From Corythucha ciliata (lineage: Eukaryota; Arthropoda; Insecta; Hemiptera; Tingidae): a stretch of 64,000 nt of DNA. The stretch lies in assembly GCA_038030265.1 (NCBI GenBank), contig CM075939.1, forward strand, positions 25,401,253 to 25,465,252, given 5' to 3'. Below, piece by piece: positions 36,925 to 50,601 of this stretch. The notes beneath the pieces were generated by a model. The model was not told the origin of the DNA and did no database searches. It saw nothing but the letters and a program-made list of their open reading frames with translations. Each line of letters begins with the position of its first letter. Positions within the stretch are counted from its first letter, which is position 1. The position numbers and the translations under genes were made by a program.

Positions 36925-38039
36925 AGTGCATTTCATTCTGAAAAATGCACTATTGGTCTCGTCGTGATGGGGGCAAACATGAGTCATGTCATGAACACGA
37001 ATTCAGTGGTCTCCGGAATTCATATATATATATATAATTATGGCCGTTTTCTTGTTAGCACGATAACTCTCGAAGAAATTAGTTTAGCGGAACGCGCTTT
37101 GGCACAAAAATCAGTAGTCATAAGACACCGGTCGGTATTGCATTTGGGCCAAATCGGTCAAGGTGGAGGGGGGGAAAATCGGGCTTGAAGTCGTCAAAAA
37201 ATCACTAAAAATCACCAGTTGATTCTAGAAGCATCATATTCGGTACGTATACTCCATGTTAGACTAGCCTTTGATTCCCATTTTAATTTTATGAAAAAGT
37301 CGAGGGGGAGGGGGTGGTGCCCCCAGGGTGGAAGTAAGTGTGTGGTCTTGTTAGCACGATAACTCTCGTAGAAATTAATTTAGCGGAACACGCTTTATCT
37401 AAAAAAATCAGTAGTCATAAGACACCGGTCGGTATTACATTTGGGCCAAATCGGTGAAGGAGGTGGGGGGGGGGAAATACGGCTTGAAATGATCAAAAAA
37501 TCACTACAAGTCACCAGTTGATTCTAGAAGCATCATATTCAGTACGTATACTCCATGTTAAAGTAGCCTTTGATTCCAATTTTAATTTTTTGAAAAAGTC
37601 GAGGGGGAGGGGGCGATGTCCCCGGGGTGGAAGTAAGTGTGAGGCCTTGTTAGCACGATAACTCTCGTAGAAATTAATTTAGCGGAACGCGCTTTGGCAC
37701 AAAAATCAGTAGTCATAAGGCCCCGGTCGGTATTGCATTTGGGCCAAATCGGTCGACTGGTGGGGGGGGGGAAAATAGGGGCTTGAAATGGTAAAAAAAT
37801 CACAACAAATCACCAGTTGATTCCAGAAGCATTATATTCGGTATGATGATTCCATTTTGAAATAGCCTTTGATTCCCATTAAGTTCAGCTTAAACAAACC
37901 CGGCAGCAAACAGTACGAGGGAGGGTCAAACATAAACGAAACAAATCATGGTCTCAACATTACTACTTCTGGGACGGCTTAGGGTATCCGTATACAAAAT
38001 GAAATGCACTCTTTCCGACCGCCAGCTGCCGGAGCGAAA
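36925..38039. mobile_element. Dispersed ~1.1 kb repeat, copy B
   Basis: Same layout as copy A: end hairpin AGTGCATTTCATTCTG, a (TA)n tract at about 37023, three ~298-bp tandem units beginning TGTTAGCACGATAACTCTCG (about 37050, 37347 and 37646), then GAAATGCACTCTTTCCGACC and the GC-rich stem. G runs in each unit vary in length. Confidence 0.75.
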
Positions 38040-40068
38040 TTTTTTTTTTCTTTTTTCAACAATATTTTTTATTTTAATGTAATGTAGTTGTATTCAACTG
38101 CATGCCAATTTAAAATTATTCAGAATAGCTAGAGTTCCCCCACTACCAAGATGTTAAAAGATGTTGTTCGTTCATCTTGAAAATTGGAAACTCAAATTCC
38201 TGGTGACTGGACATGCGCCAGTCGCCCAGGGAACTGGTCACTGACATGGTTTCTTCAGTTTCAAACGAGTTTTCTTTCAGTTGCTCCGTGTGTGGAGTCT
38301 CATTAAAATACACAGGGAGAGACTCGAAAGAAACTGGCTAATAACTCGAGTCTCCAGCCAGTTTGTTTTTGGTCACTAATCAGAAGACATTCAGTTTCTC
38401 AAACGCGTTCTTTTTTAGTTGCTCCGTGTGTGGAGTCTTATCAAAATACAAGGAAGAAACTCAAAGGCGACTGATTTGTAACTCAAGTTCGCAAACAGTT
38501 TGTTTTCAGTTGCTCCGGGTGTAGACGGCCTAACAGTTAAAATTTACTCAGACTGTGAAATTTACTCTCATCTTGTCTCACAATAGGTTCCTTCCAGTGT
38601 TTTGCTAGTGCTGCACTAGTGTAGAAAACCATGTGATCTCATTGACTTATTTTGAAAAATTGAATGTAATCAGGCGGGTTTCTTCAAAAGTGTAGGTCTC
38701 GCGAAACAATGGAACGGACCTAATTTGTTTCACTTTTCTCATGACAACCCGGACCCAGATGTGGCGCTAAATTTCAGATTCGAGCAATGACTTGACATTT
38801 TTTAGGACGAATTATTGTGAGTTTGGGGACAAAACTGTCGTTTCTGTGTTGGATAGCCAGTATGAGGGGCTTGATTACCAGTTGTCAAACCTATTATAAG
38901 TTCCTGTGCCTTTGAGGGCAAAATGTCACATTTGTCCTTTTTAATTTAGTGGCTAAGATTGACAGTTTTGAAACATTGGATGGCTAACCGATCATTTAAG
39001 GGCAAAAGTGGAAGTTTTTGATTAAATACGGCGCTTTCTATAAGTGGATAGTCCGTTCCTGGGGTGAAATTGACGCCTTCCTTGCACTTTATGCAAGTCC
39101 GAAAAAACTATAATTTTCGTCAACCTGACCTCTTTAAGGGTCCGTACACGCACAATAATTATTGCGCAATAAATTTGTGCAATATTTTGATGTTTACCGA
39201 ACACGTTCAATATAATTGCGCAATATTCGGGTGTTTACTTTAATTTTCCGATGTTTGCTAATAAAAAAATTGTTTGCACAATATATTGTGCCTAGTACAT
39301 TGTCTAACCCATTAATACTACCCATGCATCGTTTTATTTTGCAACCCCTATATTACGCGATATTTATTGTACGTGTGCGACGCATAACATCATCCATATA
39401 CATAACTTCATCAGGAGGAGTACCCTTGCGTTAGCGATGATATTTTTGTAAAGGCCATTTCCTGTTTCAAACTTTTGTTTTGTGATAATTTACTTGCATT
39501 ATTAAATTCTCACGAACATGAATTCTTCTCTCAACATTTAATCCGATCAAAATAACGAGAGACCTTTCTTTGTTATCAATTCAGTATTTATACAGTTTTC
39601 TCATGACGAGCAAAAAAAGTTAAACATTCTTTACAAATATTTTAAGACAATCGCGTTCCAGGCGCCCTGTTTTTAGTAATTTGAGATCCGAAAAGTCATT
39701 TTTTTCACCCAAAATGACGCCATAGAAAATGATAAAAAAAGAAACCCTAAGCCGTCCCCGAAGTAATAATGTTGATACCATAATTTGTTTCGTTAATGTT
39801 TGACCCTCCCTCATACTGTTTGCTGCCGGGTTTGTTTAAGCTGAACTTCGGTAGTTTTCGAAGGGCTTTTTTATGTTAAATTTTTGCACCAAATTTACGG
39901 ATAAACTTGTGAATTTTGGCCAATTTTTCAAAGTTCTTCCTCTATTGTGGCCTTTCCTCTAATCAACTTTTTAGAAAAATTTAAATGGTAATCGGAGGCC
40001 GTTGATACAATAGATTTTTGAACTGAATTTTGAAGCGCTGGGATAAACTAGTGCCGTTTCGGGTTTTT
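38040..40068. other. Spacer with a weak foldback and a reversed repeat fragment
   Basis: A foldback of about 244 bp at 39140-39383 pairs GTCCGTACACGCACAATAAT with TTTATTGTACGTGTGCGAC imperfectly. Bases about 39730-39850 are a reversed piece of the last part of the dispersed element (CCGTCCCCGAAGTAATAATG). At 38250-38510 two copies of a phrase near GTTGCTCCGTGTGTGGAGTC occur. No gene supported. Confidence 0.5.
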
Positions 40069-41503
40069 AGTGCATTTCATTCTGAAAATGCACTATTGGT
40101 CTCGTCGTGATGGTGGCAAACATGGGTCATGTCATGTTTTTTTTTCATGTTTCAGAACCTCTAGAACACGAATTCAGTGGTCTCCGGAATTCATATACAG
40201 GGTGGATCCGTTTAAGTGTGACAAAAATTTTTGGGTTAAACTACGTTAAAAGTGGAGTTAAATGGTACCTTCGGAAGTGTCCTACGTCGATCCGTTCCGG
40301 AGTTATGATTTTTTTTGTGTTTAAAAAAGTAACCAATGCTTGCTTCAAAAAATCCGCAATTTCTCGGCTTACATCGCACTAAATCCAAAAAGTGATGCCA
40401 TTTTCAGAAACTACGGAACATTTCCTTTAGGATAGAGGCCATTTTATTGCTTGAAATAATCGTCAACACCCAGAAATCTGGCATTTTTCCCATAAATTTA
40501 CGTATCCTCTAAAATTTGTCCGTTTTACGAAAAGTCGCTGTACCCAAACAGCTTTCTCAACAGATTTTCGGTATATCACAAAAACTTCCCCGTCTTCTAA
40601 GTTTCCTTTTGGCGTGTTCACATTTCATGTTACCACTGACGTTTCTCACAAAAACGTCACGAGAATGCACAAAAACCGTGTTTTTACGAAACATGGACCA
40701 TTGTCTACGGTATTCGTGAAGGGTGCAGGGAGATCGGCGGTAAGTGAGAACAGGATATCTTACACAATTACTCGACATGGATACGACATATATATTTATT
40801 TATAATATTATGGCCGTTTTCTTGTTAGCACGATAACTCTCGTAGAAGTTAATTTAGCGGAACGCGCTTTGGCACAAAAATCAGTAGTCATAAGACCCCG
40901 GTCGGTATTGCATTTGGGCTAAATCGGTCAAGGTTGGGGGGGGGGGGAATAGGGCTTGAAATGGTCAAAAAATCCCTACAAATCACCAGTTGATTCTAGA
41001 AGCATCATATTCGGTACGTGTACTCCATATTAGACTAGCTTTTGATTCCCATTTTAATTTTTTGAAAAAGTCAAGGTGGAGGGGGCTGTGCTCCCGGGGT
41101 GGAAGTAAGTGTGTGGTCTTGTTAGCACGATAACTCTCGAAGAAATTAATTTATCGGAACGAGATTTGGCCCGGAAATCAGTAGTCTTACGACCTCAGTT
41201 GGTATTGGATTTGGGCCAAATCGGTCGACTTGGAGGGGGGGGGGGGGGTAATATGGCTTGAACTGTTAAAAAAATCACTACAAATCACCAGTTGGTTCCA
41301 GAAGGTACGATGATTTCATTTTGAAGTAGCCTTTGATTCCCATTAAGCTCAGATTAAACAAACCCGGCATCAAACTGTACGAGGAAGGGTCAAACATTAA
41401 CGAAACAAATCATGGTCTCAACATTATTACTCCTGGGACGGCTTAGGGTATCCGCATACGAAATGAAATACACTCTTTCCGACCGCCAGCTGCCGGAGCG
41501 AAT
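40069..41503. mobile_element. Dispersed ~1.1 kb repeat, copy C, interrupted by a nested insertion
   Basis: Same ends and order as copies A and B but with only two ~294-bp tandem units (about 40822 and 41116). Its (TA)n tract has been interrupted by a ~590-bp sequence at 40196-40788 that starts TACAGGGTGGATCCG. Confidence 0.75.
40196..40788. mobile_element. Insertion with a mariner-type left end nested in copy C
   Basis: Begins TACAGGGTGGATCCGTTTAA, related to the ends of the 1.48-kb foldback at 9244, and is preceded by TA. The right edge, inferred by comparison with copies A and B, runs straight back into CATATATATTTA. No matching right terminal repeat is seen, so the insert is truncated or one-ended. 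Confidence 0.6.
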
Positions 41504-42565
41504 TTTTATTACAAATTGCATCCCTTATCATTTCCCCCTTGAATTTTGTATTCATATCTATAGTAATTTATGGTGTTTGTTGCATTATATTTTTGATCGT
41601 TGATCTTTGTTTTGTTGATTTGGCTGTTCTGAATATTAAATGGAAAGTTGTTTATTTAAATTTGAACGAATACAGCCGCGTAGTTTTTGACAGTATGCAT
41701 TTCGGGCCCAATCCCGGTGCCCCTCATCAGCAATCTTAATCGCCACTACGGCAAAAAAACTCCAGTTTTTTTGTTTTTTTTTTCGCTAAAACCAAAAGCA
41801 CTTAAACAAAGAAAAACAAACTTCTGTGTAACACAGAGAGATCCGTTTTTTATCCCGTGGAGAGGGAAGCGTTAAAGGCCAACACGCAGCTCTTCCGCCT
41901 CCTCCAATAACCACGAATAAGTTTACCAAATTAAATATGGTTATTTTTGGTAAAAAAAAGGTAACTTTGCTATCTGACAATGAAATTATTGTAGCCAACA
42001 CAAATGGCGACAATAGTAAAGGTGCTCAGGAGAAGAGAGGACCACCCAACTGTAATGATTGATCGACCATGCTTATTATGACAAAACAAAACCAGACACC
42101 CTTCCTTCAACTCTATTCGGTCGTGCCGGTTGAAGCCTATCCAATGCCCACTCAACCTTACCAATGCAATGCAAACGAATTAGAGGCGATTGGGTTAAAT
42201 TATACTTTGTGAGGGGAACTTGCATGAGTCACCGAATTGGAAGGGAAAAACGTACCGGTGACGGTGAATTCACGCATTGGTGGACCTGTTGGTTTTTAAA
42301 TAGGTAAGTATTCAAGTTCATAGTGAATGGATGGGTGTTGCAAGGGGAAGTGCCACCAACATGCATTGACGCATTACGTTCCACTTCAAAGATTTGGTTT
42401 GTTCTTGTTTACTACCGTAGGTAGTGGAGGATTTCACACCTCGGCTTAAAATTCAATAAACATAAAATTCAATGCATTTTTTCTCTTAAGTCCAACTTAA
42501 TGTTAAGCCGATCCTTGCCGAGGTGGTGAAATCCACCATAAGAATACTGCAACCCCTTTCCGTTC
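41504..42565. other. Gene-free stretch
   Basis: No recognised gene or paired-end element. Short open stretches on both strands lack support. Confidence 0.35.
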
Positions 42566-43433
42566 CACAGGTTTTGAAGATCGGAACTCATGGGTCATGG
42601 TCCATTGAGTGAGAAAATAAACGTCTGCCATGCCAAAGCGGTCGCTTTCAAAGATAGCGGCCATTTTGATGGTACAAATTTTGCCGACCTCTGCACATGC
42701 AGGGTGACTGGTACTTGGTTGAACAAAATGTGAGGGGTGATTGTACACTCAAAATGCAACAAAAAATGTTCCATGACCCTGGATCCGATTTCCTTTCTTA
42801 GTCGAAATAATCGGTTTTTTCAAGTTTTTTAGCGTAGAACGCGTCCTAGGTGAGTTAAATCCAACGACACCCCTGAAAAGAGTACACTTTTTCCTGTGTG
42901 ATTATGGACGTTTTGTTTTCGGATATTTTCAAAAATATCCGTTTTTTACAATCGTTCAAAGCAAGACTACAATAGCAACGTTGCTCCCAGCGCCTGGCAA
43001 ATTCCTATAAAACTGGATGAAGGCACTTCGTTCAATACTTCACGCTTAGTTTACTTCTGTCCTTCGAAATTCTTTGAGCAAAATCCATTGTTCTACCAAA
43101 ATATCTAATTCTTGTAGGCACTCAAAATGAGCTTAATTGCCTCATTTTTTTTACGAACCCCCGTGCTATGCTAAAAAACTTTTAAAAAAAACGATAATCT
43201 CGACTAAGAATGGAAATCGGACCCAGGGTCATAGAACATTTTATGTTGCTTTTTGGGTGTACGATCACCCCTCTCATTTTGTTCAAACCAGTCACCCTGT
43301 ATGTGCAGAGGTGGGCAAAATTTGTATCATCAAAATGGCCTCCATATTTTAAAGCAACCGCTTTGGCATGGCAGACGTTTATTGTCTCATAAGCCCGAGT
43401 ATGAGCCATGAGTTCCGATCTTCAAAACCTGTG
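42566..43433. mobile_element. Large foldback element, 0.87 kb
   Basis: Arms of about 270 bp (42566-42835 and 43168-43433) are inverted copies: CACAGGTTTTGAAGATCGGA on the left is matched by TCCGATCTTCAAAACCTGTG on the right, and pairing extends to TCGAAATAATCGG. The loop of about 330 bp is single-copy. No transposase-like frame is present. Confidence 0.8.
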
Positions 43434-43489
43434 ACAAAATACATGCACATTTTCGGGGCTGGCTCGAGGACTATCAGTTATGCCCACAA

Positions 43490-44160
43490 ATTTGCTATTT
43501 TCTCATTTTTAGGTGCAAATCAGCGCTATTTTTCAATTTGTCTGTGAATAAGCACTTCTCAAAAATTTAGTCGTGAATTCCGTTTTTTCCTTACTTTATC
43601 CGTCAATCAACGAACCTAATTTCTCAATTTCAGTTGCAAATAGGCGCTTTTTCTAAATTTTATACATGAATTAGCCTTTTTCTCAATTTTGGCCGTTTTG
43701 TCTGAATCTTAGCGATTTTTCCACAATTTGTGGGTTTTTTAAATTTTAGCTGGGAATGGACGCATTTTCTCGATTTCGACTACAAATAAGCTTTTTCTCT
43801 CAATTTTATCCGCAAATTAGTGATTTTTCTCCATTTTATTCGTGAATTAGCTTTTTTTGTGAATATCAGTCATAAAAGAGCCACTGTAAACCGTGAGTTT
43901 GAGGCCCGTATTTATGAACGTTCCTTGAAGCTTCCTTGAGTCAAGGAACCGTTGAGAACAGTTTGGATCACGATGAAAACATCTGTTCTAATAAATTTCA
44001 AGGGTTCCTTAATGTCAAGGAACGTTCATAAATACGGGCATGAGTTTTTTTTTAAATTCGTGTCGTGGAAGTTTTATCGAGAAGCTGTGAATTAGCATAT
44101 TTTTTCTCCATTTTAACCTGTGATGAGCGCGAGAGTTTTGTCACAATTTTACCCACTTTT
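43490..44160. repeat. Family-alpha array split by a 139-bp MITE
   Basis: Alpha units such as GAATTAGCCTTTTTCTCAAT. The inserted MITE at 43901-44039 has ends GAGGCCCGTATTTATGAACG and CGTTCATAAATACGGGC and is flanked by GTGAGTTT on the left and ATGAGTTT on the right, a probable 7- or 8-bp target duplication with one mismatch. Confidence 0.7.
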
Positions 44161-44454
44161 CCAAACTTGCTACCACGATTGATTCTTAGTCATCTGGATT
44201 TGGGTTTAACCTGGGCTAAAGGATTATCCCGGAATGTGCTCAAACTGAATCTCCGAATAGTGGCCTGAACCTATTCACCAGCCCACATAAACTGCTGGAC
44301 ACCTGCAACGTTCAAATTCTCTTGATCGGATGGAATGAATAACGTCGAAAGGAGCGAATCGCGCCGTCCAACGTCCAACTGGATACCAAGTTCCCTTTTC
44401 ACGTTCCCACGCCCATGAACATAAAAAACCTAAAAATAATATTTTTACATCATT

Positions 44455-44580
44455 TGGGCCCAAATTCATAGTCGTCACTTGAGAAAAATATTCCCTTGAG
44501 GGACTTCTATTTTGTCAATCGAAATTAGAATCAAAGAAATATTTTCTTCAAGGGAAAGGGACGACTATGAATTTGCACCT
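44455..44580. repeat. Foldback (MITE-like) element, 126 bp
   Basis: GGGCCCAAATTCATAGTCGT at the left is mirrored by ACGACTATGAATTTGCACC at the right; inner AATATTCCCTTGAGG pairs with TTCAAGGGAAAGG. Confidence 0.7.
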
Positions 44581-45840
44581 ATAAGCCCTTCCGCCCGTCT
44601 GAACGATGTCCCGAGACAGCATGCTCGCTCCCCTATCAGAAAACCTCCAACTACGCCCATGGGCGAGGGAATTCCATGCTCTGAAAAAAGAGTTTCGTTA
44701 AGCATCGGGGATTCACGTCTAGGGACGTTGGGAGTGAGGGGGAATTGAAAGATGAACAATTTTTAAAAAGTTGACCTCGCGAACGCGCTACTGTAACGAA
44801 GACGAAACACCTCACTCTGATTGTATAAGAGTGGGAGGGGGGGGGTGTAGCGCGATTAAAATTCATCGCCCTCCGTCGGTTCACTTGGTATGATCACTCT
44901 TTTAACGCTCCTTGGTTCCTGTTTATTAAAATGAGCTGCCATTTTAATGAGGAAGTTTTTGTTTTTTTTTATAATTAATTTACGTGTTCGAAGGTTTTAA
45001 TTACATTTGATTGCTTTTTACGTTCAAGGATATGATACAGAGTCTGTATTTGGATGGAAAATATAAATATATACATGCATTTTTTTGATTGTGAATAGAT
45101 AGGAATGTTAGAATAGACCGGGGGGGGGGGGGAGTTCACACCAACGCACAAAAAACGAGTTGTATTCTTCTTCTTTTTCTTCTGTGGGGAAAAAGCAGCT
45201 TTCGATGGTCATGGTCACTCCCTTGAACCTTCGGTTCAGAGGATCGTTGGAAGTTAAAATTCCACTTTCCAGTGGATGATGAATCTCCTGGAGATTGATG
45301 ATCTTCAGTGGCTTCGAATGTTGCAAATTATCAATGGAATAAATCGCTTGGGATCAATCATAAAGTCCCTCCCTCCCTAATGAGTTTTTAAGCAATTAAG
45401 AAATCTTGTGTATGGGCGGGAGAGGAGTAATTTGTGTATTTCTAAAAATCGAATGCCAAGAAAAAGATGAATCACGAGAAACAGGAAAACATGTTTTGTC
45501 TTTATTTTTAATAATCAGTGCCTTTACTGAAACACTCGAGGATACGAACATTTTTCCCTCGCTGTTGCACGCCCTTCGACGTCATTTGTTTCTGGAAAAG
45601 CCAAGTTCATAGCCCTTGACCGAGAATGAAAAGTAATGGCAAAACAAAATAAACAGGAACTTATTTTTTTTTCTTTCTCTCTCCTTTTTGTTCATTCGTT
45701 TCGAAGGATGTGGATTCCCAGGTTGAGCCGAACAAGACGGGCGCGGTGGTAGGGGATATTTTAATAAGGCTCACACGACTCGAAAAATTATGTTGTGTTC
45801 CTTAACTTTGCAGGGGGTGAGCTTCAATCTAAAGTTGGCG
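44581..45840. other. Spacer and 5' flank of the silk-like gene
   Basis: A G run of 14 lies near 45120. Just upstream of the gene a CT-rich stretch and TTGCAG (ending 45813) could be a splice acceptor for an untranslated first exon. An in-frame ATG at 45790 is an alternative start if no such intron exists. Confidence 0.35.
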
Positions 45841-48800
45841 ATGGTATCGAGTGGACATAATATAGACGTTGGAGGAGGTCGACGCGGTCGCCCCTTTGGT
45901 GTTACGAGCACAGTCGCGGCTTCGGCGTTTATTCTCTTAATTTTTGGAAACAGTAAGCTAATTTTTTGTGTAACGTACTTTCGTCTAATAAACGTTTCGA
46001 ATAATCAGTAGATTATAGGACTCTATGGTGACTTTAGGCCCCTCGTAGATGGTAAACCGCCCTCACGAAAGATCGGTGTAAAGGAGGAAAATGTTCTTTG
46101 TTCCTTTTTCCTCCACCGCCTCATTATCCGATGTACTGGTTGTAATTCGGATTAACTAGCTCCATATTGATCCCATTCATTTTCTTCGAAAAACTCAATG
46201 AAAACTTGTAACTTGCGATAGGAAATCCGATGCCTTGAAGTTACAGAATTGAATCACACACCTGGTCTATCAAGCCGATCACTGTAAACGATAAATAAGT
46301 ACAGGAGTACTTACTTACTTTTTGTTTTTGAACTTTATTTTAACTTATTCATCTCATAGAAACGCTGTTGATGCTAACAAGCCAAGCCATAGATTCTTCA
46401 GTAAGCCATCGAAGTCGCTTATTCATTGGGTGAACTAAAGCCAATCACATTTACATCTAAAAAAATGATGTAATTGTTTGAGAGCCCTAGAAAAATTCTG
46501 GGCTAATTGTTCAGTGGCCGCTCTTATCGCACTTGATGTTCCCACCTTGAACATTTTTCAGTTCATTCTCATTAGAATAAATTTGATGTAATTGATTTTT
46601 AAAATGTTTCTTATAATTTTCACGCTGGGTAGTTTCATTCTCGAACGAAACACAGCCTTGAAAACATTTTGCTAGATGCTTACGCGTTCCCAGGTAGGTA
46701 CCTACTATTAAACATAATTTATTTATGTTTCTGGATATTAAAAAAAGTAGGAAAAAACAACGCAGGTATACAAATGGAATTTTGATTACTTATGGCGCAG
46801 TATAAACAACGTCATGTTCGAGCCAATATAGGAATCGTAATTACGTCCAAAAGGATCCCCATCACGACTTTGAACGTGGAATGAGATTTGATTTCCATAA
46901 TTATTACGTTTGACTCATTCCTTGCTTTGTAATTTATCGCCGTGACTTTTTAAAAAAATAGACTTCCTGATAATTTTGTTGATTTCAGGGATTGTGTCAA
47001 ACGCTACAGTGATTCGACACAGAGCGTCGCTTCTGGGTGACATTTTAGGAGGCGGCATTCTTAACCCGTTTGGAAGCTCGGCAAGTTCAGCTGCCAACTC
47101 ATTTACACTGAACACGCCTCTTTTAGGCATTTCAACTTCGTATACGCGCGCGAACGCAAACGCAAACGGCGGCGGAGACGGCGGTGGTGGAGCCGGTAGC
47201 GCGTCAGCTGCTGCGTCGGCCGCTGCGGCCGGTGAAGGGGGTTACGGCGGCGGGGGTTATGGCGGCGGAGGCTATGGAGGAGGAGGCGGGGGTTATGGCG
47301 GCGGAGGTTATGGAGGAGGAGGCGGGGGTTATGGCGGCGGAGGTTACGGCGGCGGAGGTTACGGCGGCGGCGGGGGAGGAGGGTCGGGCAGTTCGTCGGC
47401 AGCAGCGTCTGCGGCGGCATCCGGTGGAGGAGGAGAAGGTGGTTACTATCAACCAGCTCCACCCCCACTTCCACCTCCACCACCACCACCACCTCGACGA
47501 CCTGTTTCTCAAGGTAACGCAATGTCATTTTCGAGTTTTCAACTAATCGGGTGCCAAAATTGGGCCTAAATACGGTTTTAAATTTTTTTAGCGGTTTATG
47601 GCGGCGGTTATGAAGACGGCTATGCTTTCATTCCACCACCACCTCCCACACCACAACCAAATTACGATTACGGCTATTCTGATTTCTCAGGTTGACATAG
47701 CTCTAACATATTTAGGAATTTTCATTTCACTCCCCAGAGCACGCCACTACTTATCAAACTCACCTCACATTATCCTCCAGTCTAATTGAATGACTGGATT
47801 CCTCTTAACACCATCCTCGAATTAGCTCGTTTTCTCAATTAAAGCCGCAAAATGCTGCTTTTTCTCAAAATTAACCTCAAATTATACTATACTAGCCCTA
47901 ACACCGGCACATTAACATCCCTTCTCTGCCCTCCTCCCCTCACTATTATCTCGGTAAGCTAATGGTTGCAAAATCACTTTTATTCTTGCACCGAATCTCT
48001 GGTAGTGATGCTCCAGAATACTAACATTTCACAGCACCCAGTATTCAACCGCACAATCTTAAAATCGTGTTTGAAAACCATGCAATTATTCTTGTTGTTC
48101 GAATCAGGATACGGAGGAGGATCATCTGCAGCTTCGGCAAGCGCCGCTGCGTCAGGAGGTGTTGGAGGAGGTGGCTACGGATCCAGTAATGGTGGCTTCC
48201 TTGGAGGCGGTGGTCTCGGTAATATTTTCGGACTCGGAGGAGGAGGAGGAGGAAGCGGGAGCGGAGGTTTGAATTTCGGACTCAACTTAGGATTGAACGG
48301 TAGTACGATTTGCGTGCCTATTTCCCGATGGCTGATTTTTACAGAGCTATAATTTGTAATTTTTTCCAGGCGGGAATCAGTACGGATATGGAGGTGGTGG
48401 TGGAGGCAATAACGGCGGTGGTGACTTTTCAGCGGGAGGTGGCTTTAACGGAGGATTCCACAAAAAACATTGGGGAGGAGGAGGCGGTGGTTATGGAAAC
48501 GCCAACGCAGCGGCTAGTGCAAACGCAAATGCTGCCGGAGGAGGCAATAACGATTACTACGAAGAAGGTTCAAGCGCCGCTGGCAACGCTAACATGGCAG
48601 CTAGCGGTGGGGGAGGGGGTGATTACTACGAAAAAGGGTCGAAGAGCAAAGCAACAGCCAACGCGAATGCCGCTGCTTCCGGCGGAGTTCACGGAGGAGG
48701 CGGTGGCGGTTATTACGGAGGGTCAAAAAGCCACGCTGCTGCTAATGCCAACGCTGGAGCGACTGGTGGATATCAAGGTGGATTCAATGCCAATGCAGCT

Positions 48801-49451
48801 ACAAATGCTAAGGCCAACAGTGGTGGAGGATTCAACGATGAATACAACGGTGGATCATCAGACTACAGTTCTTTTGCTCACGGTAACGCTAATTCTGCAT
48901 CGGGTAACGGTGGTAGACGACCCGTAAGTGTTTCCCAGAGTACCGCAGATGCCAATGCTAATGCTGCCGGTGGTGGAAGAGGTAACGTTTACTTCGGCGG
49001 TGGAAAAACCAACGCGGCAGCGTCGGCCAAAGCGAATGCTGCGAGCGATGGATACGGAGGCGGCAAGGCCAATGCTGCTGCGAGTTCCAACGCCAACGCC
49101 GGAGGCAGTGGTGGAGGTCACTCGTCGGCTCACAGCAGTGCTTCTGCCAACGCTGGAGGTAATTTTTCAATTCCATTTATGATTTTGTGTAGCTATTCAG
49201 CAACCCAAAATTAGGCTTCTAATCAACTTTAATTCCTAGGCGACGGACATTACAGTGGTGGCCTCGGAGGTGACGTCGGCGGTGATTTTGAAGCTGGCGG
49301 CTCGCTAGATACGGGATCGACTGACGACGGTAACGTTTTCTTACACGCTCGTAGTGGTTTGTCGTCAGGAGGTGCTTCCGCAAGTGGGAACGCCAAGGCT
49401 GAAGGAGAGACAGTTTCAGGTGGCACTGAATCGAAATTAATATTTTCGTAA
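45841..49451 (+). CDS. Secreted Gly/Ala/Asn-rich silk- or cuticle-like protein, six exons
   Basis: Exons 45841-45952, 46989-47513, 47592-47690, 48108-48299, 48370-49158 and 49240-49451 join to 642 residues, and every intron is in phase 1. The N-terminus has a hydrophobic stretch (VAASAFILLIFGN, residues about 25-37) consistent with a signal peptide. A non-repetitive part (RIVSNATVIRHRASLLGDIL) follows, then GYGGGGYGGG repeats, Ala/Ser blocks (SASAAASAAAA), a proline run near residue 200 followed by RRPVSQ, and in the large fifth exon repeated Asn-Ala blocks (ANANAAG, NAAASANANA). Such composition is found in insect silks, chorion, cuticle and glue proteins; which of these it is cannot be told. 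Introns run from 70 to 1036 nt with GT-AG borders. The last residues are ESKLIFS; AATAAA lies near 49648. An earlier in-frame ATG at 45790 is possible. Confidence 0.75.
47691..48107 (+). other. Third intron of the silk-like gene, with a family-alpha fragment
   Basis: The intron starts GTTGAC, a non-optimal donor, and ends GAATCAG. At 47815-47890 it contains degenerate alpha-type units (GAATTAGCTCGTTTTCTCAA), showing that the array family also sits inside a transcribed gene. Confidence 0.5.
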
Positions 49452-50601
49452 TTACAAAGTGGTTGAGAGAGCGTGAGCAGACTGACAGACACTGCTGAAA
49501 GGCAGGCTGGTCTTCCAAATTTTAACAGCAAAATTGTTTCTACCCGAATGAGAGGAAGGGTGTTCTATAACCAATAATATTGTTTAATTAAATGGTAAAC
49601 GTAATTTTTAATGACAGGACTCTGGAAGACCTGAACATTTTTACACAATAAACGCCAGTTTGACGTTTAAACAACAAATTATACGCATTATTTATTTATT
49701 AGGTTCATTCTTCTTACTCTGAAAACAAACAGAGTGTCCTCAGAATTTCCATTTCACACTCAACTCCCAAGCGTTGAAAGAAATAAATGCCGAAATTACA
49801 CGAAAAGGCCGAGGATACGTCAACTTCTCATTGTGATATTATTTTAATAATAAAAAAATTGGATAAACGCACCTAAAAAACAAAGAAGTATAATAGCATT
49901 CGGGTTCCAGAGATCCTCCCTCGCCTTCTCTTATTTCGCGTTTTCTTGACATGCGATGCTCTCGAGTGTGGGAATACCGACATTTCTGTAAAACATTTGC
50001 CCGGGTCAAAGGAGTTCACTGTTCCTGAAATACCGCAAGGGCGAATGAAATGCGATAGAAAACAATTGCGTTGTATTTTATTGTTATTTAAATTCCGTTG
50101 TATTAAAATTTAAATTCCAAGGATCGTAGGACGTAGGGGAAGAAAATTATCAATTTCGTGACTTTGTGCTATTACTCAAACGAGGTGTAGCACACAAGCC
50201 AACAAAAAGGTTTCACGATAGGGGCGTAGCCAGCCCTTAATGTAGGAGTGAGCAACTTCACCTCTTTACGAGGGAAGACTGACCAAGTATGCTCCTACGG
50301 CTACGGTTGTTCGCATGGTATTTTATGGTTTTGAAGCGATGATTCGCGGGCTTACGTTGAAAATATACGCTGATTTGCCTCTAAAATTAGAAAAATACAC
50401 CGATTCGGGATATCAGAAAGCAACTTCGTAGCTAAAATAGAAAAATTAAAATAAATCATGCAAGACGCATGATGCATGCAAAGACGCCTGCCTCACGTTC
50501 AACACACCGTGAGGCGTTGTGACGCGTGCCTCTGACGCACGCAAAAAGGCACAAGTGGAGACATTGCTTATCAGCTACGTCATCCTTCCATTCGCTGACT
50601 G
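49452..50601. other. 3' flank and spacer
   Basis: AATAAACGCC near 49648 is the probable poly(A) signal of the silk-like gene. Weak alpha-type units in reverse orientation occur at about 50350-50440. Nothing else recognised. Confidence 0.4.
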